This document shows positions 43,499 through 51,500 of a DNA stretch of 59,159 nt, in pieces. Numbering within the stretch: position 1 is the first letter of the stretch; each line of letters opens with the position of its first letter. The translations under genes and the position numbers were made by a program. The notes under the pieces were generated by a model that saw only the letters and a program-made list of their open reading frames with translations, made no database searches and was not told the origin of the DNA. Origin of the DNA: Rhodoferax sp. (GTDB taxonomy: Bacteria > Pseudomonadota > Gammaproteobacteria > Burkholderiales > Burkholderiaceae_C); contig NZ_JAMPYG010000018.1 in assembly GCF_023700745.1 (NCBI RefSeq), positions 1-59,159 of the forward strand. Direction: 5' to 3'.

Positions 43499-44890
43499 TT
43501 GTTCAAGCAATTTTTTGCCATCGGCCAGGTTTTCGCGAACACTGCTGCCCATTTGCTGAAGCAGCACCCCAAGCGTGTCACAGCCGTAGTGGCGGCATTG
43601 TTGCTGAGCGGCGGTGGCGGTGCTTTTGCCGTGGCCTCACTGGGGCCGGATGCCGCTGATTTACCCGTGCGCGAAATACTGGAAACAGTGCAGCCGCTGG
43701 CCGTCACTGACTATATCCAGGATGTCACCCCGGCGTATGTGCTCTACCGAACTGATAACACGCGCGCCAGCGACACAGCCGATACCCTGTTCAAACGCCT
43801 GGGCATCGACGATCCACAGGCTGCCGCTTACCTGCGCAACGATGACAGCGCGCGTCAGATTTTGCTTGGCCGCAGTGGCCGTCAAATTACCGTCGAAGCC
43901 CTGAACGACCAGCGTCTGCAAAAACTCACAGCCCGCTGGAGCACCGACACCGATGCTCAATTCAAACGTCTGGTCATTGAGCGCAAAGGCGATGGTTTCA
44001 GCACACGCCTGGAAACTGCCCCCCTGAGCGCCAGCAGCCAACTGGCCAGCGGTACCATTCAGAATTCATTGTTTGCAGCCACCGATGAAGCCAAGATTCC
44101 CGATGCCATCGCCGTGCAATTGGCCGAGATTTTTTCGGGCGACATCGATTTCCGTCGCGAGTTACGTAAAGGAGACCGCTTTTCCGTGGTCTATGAAACC
44201 CTGGAAGGCGATGGTGAGCCCCTGCGCACCGGTCGCGTCCTGAGCGCCGAATTTGTCAATGCAGGCAAGACCTATCAGGCCATGTGGTTCGATGAACCCA
44301 TTGCAGGTCAAGCGCCCGGAAGCACACAGGCAGGCAGGCCCAGCTACAAGGGGGGTTACTACACGCTTGATGGCCAAAGTTTGCGCCGCGCATTTTTAAG
44401 CTCGCCAGTCGCCTTTTCGCGTATCAGCAGTGGCTTTGCCATGCGCTTTCATCCGGTGTTGAAACAAATGCGCGCCCATCTGGGCACTGACTTCGCAGCC
44501 AGCACCGGTACACCGGCACGTACCGTCGGCGACGGCGTGGTGACATTCTCAGGCGTTCAAAATGGCTACGGTAATGTTGTTTTTATCAAGCACCGCGACG
44601 AAACCGAAACGGTGTATGCCCATTTGAGCAAACTGCTGGTCCGTCGTGGCGAGAAGGTAAGCCAAGGCCAAACCATTGGTCTTGTTGGTTCGACCGGCTG
44701 GGCGACCGGTCCTCATCTGCACTTCGAGGTGCGCCACAATGGTGTACAGCAGGATCCCATGAAAGTGGCCCAAAAGAGCGAGACCGTTCCTGTCACTGCA
44801 GCAGTCAAGCCCGTTTTCGACAAATTAGCGCAACAGGCCAAAATTGCATTGGCCGCTGCCGCCACCATGGAAGTGACCAGCGCGCAGTAA
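43499..44890 (+). CDS. M23-family murein endopeptidase
   Basis: 463 residues if started at TTG 43499, which has AGGA 7 nt upstream; another TTG at 43454 lacks one. One N-terminal membrane anchor (VVAALLLSGGGGAFAVASL), an OapA/LysM-like middle region, and a C-terminal LytM/M23 domain. Zinc-site residues are present (MRAHLGTDFAA and HLHFEV), so it should be an active peptidase rather than an EnvC-type activator. It is followed by anmK after 21 bp. Confidence 0.88.
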   Translation: MFKQFFAIGQVFANTAAHLLKQHPKRVTAVVAALLLSGGGGAFAVASLGPDAADLPVREILETVQPLAVTDYIQDVTPAYVLYRTDNTRASDTADTLFKRLGIDDPQAAAYLRNDDSARQILLGRSGRQITVEALNDQRLQKLTARWSTDTDAQFKRLVIERKGDGFSTRLETAPLSASSQLASGTIQNSLFAATDEAKIPDAIAVQLAEIFSGDIDFRRELRKGDRFSVVYETLEGDGEPLRTGRVLSAEFVNAGKTYQAMWFDEPIAGQAPGSTQAGRPSYKGGYYTLDGQSLRRAFLSSPVAFSRISSGFAMRFHPVLKQMRAHLGTDFAASTGTPARTVGDGVVTFSGVQNGYGNVVFIKHRDETETVYAHLSKLLVRRGEKVSQGQTIGLVGSTGWATGPHLHFEVRHNGVQQDPMKVAQKSETVPVTAAVKPVFDKLAQQAKIALAAAATMEVTSAQ

Positions 44891-44911
44891 TTTGCTTACC
44901 TACGGCATCGC

Positions 44912-46027
44912 ATGACTGCGTTATTCATCGGCCTGATGTCAGGCACCTCGCTGGACGGAGTCGATGGTGTCCTGGCGGACTTTGGTACCACCCCGATCGC
45001 TATTCGCGCCCATGCCAGTGCCGCACTTGAACCTGCCCTGAAGGCGGAACTGCTGGCACTCAACCAGCCAGGCATCAATGAGCTGCATCGCGCCGCCTTG
45101 GCCGCCAACGCGCTCATGCGAGTCTATGCCAGCGTGGTGGAACAATTGTTGGCCATGACTTCCTTTGTGCCTCGGCAGATCACAGCCATCGGTGCCCATG
45201 GACAAACGGTGCGGCACCAGCCCCAAATACACGATGGCACCGGCTACACATTGCAGTTGGCGAATCCAGCATTGCTGGCTGAACTCACCGGCATCGATGT
45301 CATTGCAGACTTCCGGAGCCGCGACGTGGCCGCTGGCGGCCAGGGGGCGCCCTTGGTACCAGCCTTTCACCAAGCCGTATTTGGCAAGCCGGATCAGACC
45401 ATGGCGGTACTCAATATTGGCGGCATGGCCAATCTCACCATCTTGGGTCTTGCGCGGACGGATGATGTGCTCGGCTTTGATTGCGGCCCCGGCAACGCCT
45501 TGATGGATGCCTGGTGCCTGCGCCATCTCGGTCTTCCATTTGATGCTTACGGCACCTGGGCTGCAAGCGGCCAAGTACATACCAACTTGTTGAACACCAT
45601 GTTGGCCGAACCTTTTTTTGCTTTGCTGCCGCCGAAAAGTACCGGGCGGGACTTGTTCAACCTTGATTGGCTTGAACTGCAACTCAAAGGCTTTCCCAAT
45701 GTGATGCCTGTCGATGTTCTAACCACATTAACCGAATTGACTGCTAGAACCTGTGCCGCATGCGTCCAAACTTATGGTTCGAAGAGCAAACAACTGATCG
45801 TTTGCGGCGGCGGCGCCTTCAATGCACACTTGATGGCGCGCCTGCAAGCACTGCTGCCGGGCGTGGTGGTTCAAGTCTCCGATGCCCACGGCCTGCCAGC
45901 ACAACAGGTCGAGGCCGCAGCCTTTGCCTGGCTGGCCCGCAAAACAATCCGGCGCGAAACCCTGGATCTAAAAAGCATCACGGGCACCCGAGGTGCCCGT
46001 GTATTGGGTGCGATTTACCCGGCTTGA
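44912..46027 (+). CDS. anmK: Anhydro-N-acetylmuramic acid kinase
   Basis: Opens and phosphorylates 1,6-anhydroMurNAc to MurNAc-6-phosphate in peptidoglycan recycling. 371 residues. FIGLMSGTSLDGVDGVL at the N-terminus, AIGAHGQTVRHQP, VLNIGGMANLT and GFDCGPGNALMDAWC are diagnostic. A GC-rich 10-bp hairpin lies inside its last codons (45979-46001). Convergent with erpA. Confidence 0.95.
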   Translation: MTALFIGLMSGTSLDGVDGVLADFGTTPIAIRAHASAALEPALKAELLALNQPGINELHRAALAANALMRVYASVVEQLLAMTSFVPRQITAIGAHGQTVRHQPQIHDGTGYTLQLANPALLAELTGIDVIADFRSRDVAAGGQGAPLVPAFHQAVFGKPDQTMAVLNIGGMANLTILGLARTDDVLGFDCGPGNALMDAWCLRHLGLPFDAYGTWAASGQVHTNLLNTMLAEPFFALLPPKSTGRDLFNLDWLELQLKGFPNVMPVDVLTTLTELTARTCAACVQTYGSKSKQLIVCGGGAFNAHLMARLQALLPGVVVQVSDAHGLPAQQVEAAAFAWLARKTIRRETLDLKSITGTRGARVLGAIYPA

Positions 46028-46046
46028 GCCGGCTTATGCCGCTTGA

Positions 46047-46409
46047 TCAGGAGAAGCTTGAGCCACAACCACAGGTGGTGGTGGCATTGGGGTTTTTAAT
46101 CACAAACTGCGCCCCCTGCAGGTCTTCCTTGTAGTCAATCTCTGCCCCAACCAGATACTGGTAGCTCATGGCATCGATCAACAGGGAAACCCCATTCTTG
46201 GTCATGGTGGTATCGTCGTCGTTGGTGATTTCATCAAAGGTGAATCCGTACTGAAAGCCCGAACAGCCACCACCCTGCACAAACACGCGCAGTTTCAGAT
46301 CAGGATTGCCCTCTTCGGCAATCAGGTCAGCCACTTTGGCTGCGGCACTGTCAGTAAACAAAATCGGGGCAGGCATTTCGGTTTGAATGTCTTCAGCAAC
46401 AGCGCTCAT
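46047..46409 (-). CDS. erpA: Iron-sulfur cluster insertion protein ErpA
   Basis: A-type carrier that delivers Fe-S clusters to apoproteins. 120 residues. The three cluster cysteines are in [11 protein letters not shown] and the C-terminal [13 protein letters not shown] is 6 nt before the ATG. It stands alone on the minus strand, downstream of the rpsI terminator. Confidence 0.94.
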   Translation of the reverse strand: MSAVAEDIQTEMPAPILFTDSAAAKVADLIAEEGNPDLKLRVFVQGGGCSGFQYGFTFDEITNDDDTTMTKNGVSLLIDAMSYQYLVGAEIDYKEDLQGAQFVIKNPNATTTCGCGSSFS

Positions 46410-46538
46410 GAATTTCTCCGTTAAATGGAATTGATGAAATGGTACAGTAATTCGATCAAGCTTTGTCGCGCCCGTGATTAGTCGCTAGTTTCAATGTGGG
46501 ATTTTCTTCCACCTCAAGTGACATTCGGGGCTAGATGC

Positions 46539-46574
46539 AAAAAACCGCCAGAACTTGCATTCGGGCGGTTTTTT
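46539..46574 (-). terminator. Terminator of the rplM-rpsI operon
   Basis: AAAAAACCGCC (46539-46549) pairs with GGCGGTTTTTT (46564-46574) around a 14-nt loop. On the minus strand the stem ends in a six-T run 18 bp after the rpsI stop. Its A/T symmetry could also let it act in the plus direction, but no plus gene precedes it closely. Confidence 0.85.
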
Positions 46575-46591
46575 AGTTTGGAAGCGAAGAA

Positions 46592-46984
46592 TTAACGCTT
46601 GCTGAACTGCTTGCGACGGCGGGCACCGTGCAAACCGACCTTCTTACGTTCCACTTCACGGGCATCGCGGGTCACGAAGCCAGCTTTGCTGAGTTCGGAT
46701 TTGAGCGTTGCGTCGTAGTCGATCAGGGCGCGGGTGATACCGTGGCGCACTGCACCCGCCTGGCCAGACTCGCCGCCGCCTGCCACATTGACCATGATGT
46801 CAAAGGTTTCAGCGTGGTTGGTCAGCATTAGGGGCTGTTTGCAGATCATGATGGAGGTCTCGCGGCCAAAGAACTTTTGAATGTCCTTACCGTTGACGAC
46901 AATCTGGCCGGAGCCTTTTTTCAGGAAAACACGGGCGACGCTGGATTTGCGACGGCCGGTACCATTGTTCCATTCACCAATCAT
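46592..46984 (-). CDS. rpsI: 30S ribosomal protein S9
   Basis: 130 residues from ATG 46984, with AAGGAG 6 nt upstream; the longer open frame overlaps rplM. N-terminal [14 protein letters not shown] and the basic C-terminal tail [11 protein letters not shown] that reaches the ribosomal P site are intact. Follows rplM after 10 bp, the conserved L13-S9 pair. Confidence 0.98.
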   Translation of the reverse strand: MIGEWNNGTGRRKSSVARVFLKKGSGQIVVNGKDIQKFFGRETSIMICKQPLMLTNHAETFDIMVNVAGGGESGQAGAVRHGITRALIDYDATLKSELSKAGFVTRDAREVERKKVGLHGARRRKQFSKR

Positions 46985-46994
46985 TGAGAGCTCC

Positions 46995-47423
46995 TTAGAT
47001 TTCCAACACTTTGGGTTGCTGGGCAGTGTGCGGGTGCTCAGCACCACCGTACACCTTGAGCTTCTTGATCATGGCGTAGCCAAGCGGCCCCTTGGGCAGC
47101 ATGCCCTTGACGGCTTTTTCCAAAGCACGGCCAGGGAATTTGGCTTGCATGTCACGGAAGTTGGTGGAACTGATGCCGCCCGGGTAACCCGAGTGGCTGT
47201 AGTAGACCTTGTCCAGGGACTTGGCACCGGTCACGCGCAGCTGGGCCGCGTTGGTCACGATGATGAAGTCGCCGGTATCGACGTGAGGCGTGTAAATGGC
47301 CTTGTGTTTGCCGCGCAAACGGAGAGCAACTTCGCTGGCTACTCGTCCGAGGACCTTGTCGGTCGCGTCAATCACAAACCACTCGTGCACGACCTCAGCG
47401 GGTTTTGCGCTGAATGTTGACAT
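46995..47423 (-). CDS. rplM: 50S ribosomal protein L13
   Basis: 142 residues, standard length. [28 protein letters not shown] and [20 protein letters not shown] are family motifs. Preceded by a ~150-nt leader from a perfect TATAAT box; the leader contains a GCTTCGC/GCGAAGC stem that could serve autoregulation. Confidence 0.98.
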   Translation of the reverse strand: MSTFSAKPAEVVHEWFVIDATDKVLGRVASEVALRLRGKHKAIYTPHVDTGDFIIVTNAAQLRVTGAKSLDKVYYSHSGYPGGISSTNFRDMQAKFPGRALEKAVKGMLPKGPLGYAMIKKLKVYGGAEHPHTAQQPKVLEI

Positions 47424-47583
47424 GAGATTTCTCTTTGTAAAGAAGGGTTTGGCGGGCTCTTTTCTACGTTCGGCGTTCCTTCTATTCCAAACCCGACGAC
47501 TTTGATCGTCAGCTTCGGTGGGAATCTCTTAGGTAGGGGTTTTAGCTTCGCCGCGGAGCCACAAAAGCGCTGCGAAGCCCGGC

Positions 47584-47589
47584 ATTATA
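47584..47589 (-). promoter_or_regulatory. -10 box of the rplM-rpsI promoter
   Basis: On the minus strand a perfect TATAAT lies 160 bp upstream of rplM. The -35 region is weak (AACCGC at suitable distance). The start site would fall near 47577, just inside a 7-bp inverted repeat (47545-47551 and 47572-47578) at the very beginning of the leader. The divergent rlmJ starts 35 bp away. Confidence 0.6.
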
Positions 47590-47623
47590 CAAACATACCG
47601 GGCACTGCGGTTAACATCCCCAC

Positions 47624-48514
47624 ATGTTCAGTTATCGACACGCCTTTCATGCCGGCAACCATGCCGACGTTCTCAAGCACACCACGCTGCTGGCCATCCT
47701 GCGCCACATGGCGCTCAAGGACACGGCTTTTACCGTATTTGACACCCACGCCGGCGCCGGTTTGTACCGCCTTGATGGCGACTACGCCAGCACCAGCGGC
47801 GAAGCTGGCGGGGGCTATTTGCGTCTGATCGAGAAGCTCGCCAGCATCACACCCACCTCTGCCCTGCAGGACTACCTCGACACCGTGGCCGGCTTCAACG
47901 CGCCGGGCAGCCACAAGGTGTATCCGGGTTCGCCCTTCATCATTCAGCGCCTGCTGCGCGAACGCGACAAACTCAAGCTGTTTGAAATCCACCCCACCGA
48001 CACCAAAACCCTGTCTTCCAACATTGCCCAGCTCGACGTGGGCCGCCAGGTTGCGGTGCTGCGCGAGGACGGCTTTGAAGGCATCAAGAAATTCCTGCCA
48101 CCACCGTCACGCCGCGCGCTGGTGCTGTGCGACCCAAGTTATGAAATCAAACACGACTACAACCGCGTGGTCGACATGGTGGCCGATGCGCTGGGCCGAT
48201 TTTCTACCGGCACCTATGCCATCTGGTACCCGATTATTCCGCGCCCGGAAGCGCACCAATTGCCACGCAAGCTCAAGACCCTGGCCACCAAGGCTGGCAA
48301 ACCCTGGCTCAATGCCACCCTCACGGTCAAGTCCAGCAAACTGCTGACCAACGAAGCCGGTGACGTGATCCGCCCGGGCCTACCCGCCAGCGGCATGTTT
48401 GTCATCAACCCGCCGCACACCCTGAAACAGGCCTTGAAAGACAGCTTGAAGCAGGTGGCACTCGTGCTGGCGCAAGACCAGAACAATGCCTTTGAGGTGG
48501 AGTCGGGCAGTTAA
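47624..48514 (+). CDS. rlmJ: 23S rRNA (adenine-2030-N6)-methyltransferase
   Basis: Methylates A2030 of 23S rRNA. 296 residues, with the conserved N-terminus MFSYRHAFHAGNHADVLKH, SAM-binding TVFDTHAGAGLYRL and the catalytic DPSYE motif (VLCDPSYEIK). Divergent from rplM and convergent with uvrA. The intervals show no terminator. Confidence 0.94.
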   Translation: MFSYRHAFHAGNHADVLKHTTLLAILRHMALKDTAFTVFDTHAGAGLYRLDGDYASTSGEAGGGYLRLIEKLASITPTSALQDYLDTVAGFNAPGSHKVYPGSPFIIQRLLRERDKLKLFEIHPTDTKTLSSNIAQLDVGRQVAVLREDGFEGIKKFLPPPSRRALVLCDPSYEIKHDYNRVVDMVADALGRFSTGTYAIWYPIIPRPEAHQLPRKLKTLATKAGKPWLNATLTVKSSKLLTNEAGDVIRPGLPASGMFVINPPHTLKQALKDSLKQVALVLAQDQNNAFEVESGS

Positions 48515-48567
48515 GCGCGTCCCGCCTTGACAAGAGAGGCGCCCGAAAAGGCCACAACTCCTTCACG

Positions 48568-51500
48568 TTAACGGGCCAACAGCGCCGTTAACGCCACCCC
48601 GGTATGTGTGGCCAAGGCCACCACGGCTTCGGGCGAGCCCGCGGCCACCACATGGCCACCCGCGTTGCCACCCTCCGGCCCCAAATCAATCACCCAATCT
48701 GCCTCGGCAATCACGTCCAGGTCATGCTCGATCACCACCACGCTGTGGCCGCCGTCAACCAGTCGGTGCAGCACCTTGATGAGTTTTTCGACATCAGCCA
48801 TGTGCAAGCCCACGGTCGGTTCATCCAGCACATAGAGCGTGTGTGGCGCCTTCTGGCCGCGCCGGGTGATGTCGTCACGCACCTTGCTGAGCTCGGTCAC
48901 GAGCTTGATGCGCTGCGCCTCACCACCACTCAAGGTCGGTGACGGCTGGCCCAAGGTCAGGTAACCCAGACCCACGTCTTTCAACAGTTGCAACGGATGG
49001 GAAATGACCGGCATGGCGGCAAAAAAGTCGACTGCTTCGTCCACTTCCATTTGCAGCACGTCACCAATGTTTTTTCCGCGCCAGGTCACCGCCTGGGTCT
49101 CGGGGTTGAAGCGCGCGCCCTTGCAGGTTTCGCACAGCACCTTCACATCGGGCAGGAAACTCATGGCGATGGTGCGGATGCCCTGCCCTTCACAGCCCGG
49201 GCAACGGCCCTCGCCGGTGTTGAAGCTGAAGCGGTTGGCAGCATAGCCCCGCGCCTTGGCTTCCAGCGTGTCGGCAAAGAGCTTGCGGATGGTGTCCCAA
49301 AAACCGATGTAGGTGGCGGGGCAACTACGGGGCGTTTTGCCGATCGGGGTTTGGTCGACTTCCAGCACGCGGTCCACCGTCTCGAAGCCGGTGACATCTT
49401 CGCATCCCACCCAGGCCAGGGTTTCGCCTGCAGCCATGGCGTCGCGACCGGCCTTGGTGCTGCGCTTTTGCACGGCGACCTGCACATTGGCCAACAACAC
49501 GTCACGCGCCAGCGTGGACTTGCCCGAGCCACTGACACCAGTGACGGCGACCAGGCGGCTCAGGGGAATGCGGACGGTGACCTTATGCAGGTTGTGGAGC
49601 TTCGCGCCAGTGACGGTGATCCAGTGCTGCGCTTCGTGGTCCGTGCGTCGCGGCTTCAGCGGGTGCTTCATCGCGTGCAGCAAATAACGCCCCGTCTGGG
49701 AATCGGCTGCGCCCTGAATGTTCGCCACCCCGCCTTCAGCCACCAGCCGGCCACCGCGTTTGCCGGCGCTGGGGCCAATGTCGATGATGTGATCGGCATG
49801 ACGAATGGTGTCCACGTCGTGTTCCACCACCACCAGCGTGTTGCCCTGGTCGCTCAGGGTCTGCAAGGCACCCAGCAGGATCTGGTTGTCGCGTGCGTGC
49901 AGGCCAATGGTGGGTTCGTCCAGCACGTAACACACGCCCTGCAAATTGCTGCCCAGCTGCGCAGCGAGGCGGATGCGCTGCGCCTCGCCGCCGCTCAAGG
50001 TGGGCGCACCCCGGTCCAGCGTCAGGTAGCCCAGGCCCACCTGCTCCAGAAACTCCAGCCGACCCTTGATCTCGGGGATCAGGTCGCGGGCAATGTCACT
50101 TTCCCGCCCGCTCAGGCGGCCCAGCGTTTGCATGGTTTCGACCCAGCCGCGCAGGTCGCTCACGCTCAGGCTCGCCAGTTCGGTGATGGCCACTTCCCCA
50201 AACCGCACCGCCCGCGCCGTCGCGTTGAGCCGGGTCCCCTGGCAAGTGGGGCACACGGTATCGACCAAGTCTTCCACTTCAGGCTCGGCAAAGGTCTGCT
50301 CACGGCCCTTGTTGTCGTCGTCACGCACCGAGTCGTCAAACACCTTGCGCTGCTCACGCGTGAGCTTGACCCCGGTGCCCACACAGTCCGGGCACCAGCC
50401 GTGTTTGCTGTTGTAACTGAAGAGCCGCGGGTCGAGCTCGGCATAACTGGTACTGCACACCGGGCAGGCGCGCAGGGTGGAAAACGCACTCAAATGCCCG
50501 ATGCCCGCTGTCGGCATTCCCGCCTGCATGGCTTCGCTCAAGCCAGCCAGATCACTCAGCACATGCACCACGCCCTTGCCGTGCTGGAGCGCCTTGGCCA
50601 GTGCCTCACGCAGCAGCGCCTCCTGTTCCGGCAAGACATCCAAACTGAACACCGGCAGTTCGATGGTGTGTTCCTTGAAACGATCCAGGCGCGGGAAGTT
50701 GGTGGTGGGCAAAAAGTTGCCATCGACCCGCAAATGGGTGAAGCCGCGCGGGCGCGCCCAGTCGGCCAGCTCGGTGTAAACGCCCTTGCGGTTCATCACC
50801 AGCGGCGCCAGCAGACCGATGTGCTGACCACGAAAGTTCTTCAGCAACTGTGCTGCAATCTTTTCAGGCGTTTGCGGTGCCACCGGCGTGCCGTCATGGA
50901 TGCAGTGCTGGGTGCCGAGTTTGACGAACAAGAGCCGCAAAAAGTGCCAAACCTCGGTGGTGGTACCGACGGTCGATTTGCGCCCGCCCCGGCTCAGGCG
51001 CTGCTCGATCGCCACCGTTGGCGGGATACCGTAGACCGCGTCCACCTCGGGCCGGCCAGCCGGTTGCACGATGGAGCGGGCATAAGCGTTGAGGCTTTCC
51101 AGATAACGACGCTGGCCTTCATTGAACAAAATGTCAAAGGCCAGCGTCGATTTGCCCGAACCCGAGACGCCGGTGACCACGGTGAACTTGCCGCGCGGAA
51201 TGTTGACGCTCAAGGACTTGAGGTTGTGCTCACGTGCATTGATGATCTGGATGCTGTCGGTGTGCGCATTGCTCACCGATGCAGCGTCATTGGGGTCAGA
51301 GCCCAATTTCCTGACGGAAATCGGTATCCGATCCCAATGACTTGTGCCCTCTGCCGCAGAAAAATCCTGCACCTCATGCACCACGCCCATTTGCGCAGCG
51401 TAGTCGCGCAGCGCCAGGGCGGTGTGGGAACTGGCGTGCAGCATCACCTCTTCGGGCGTGCCAAATGCCACCACCTCACCCCCGGCGTCGCCGCCCTCAG

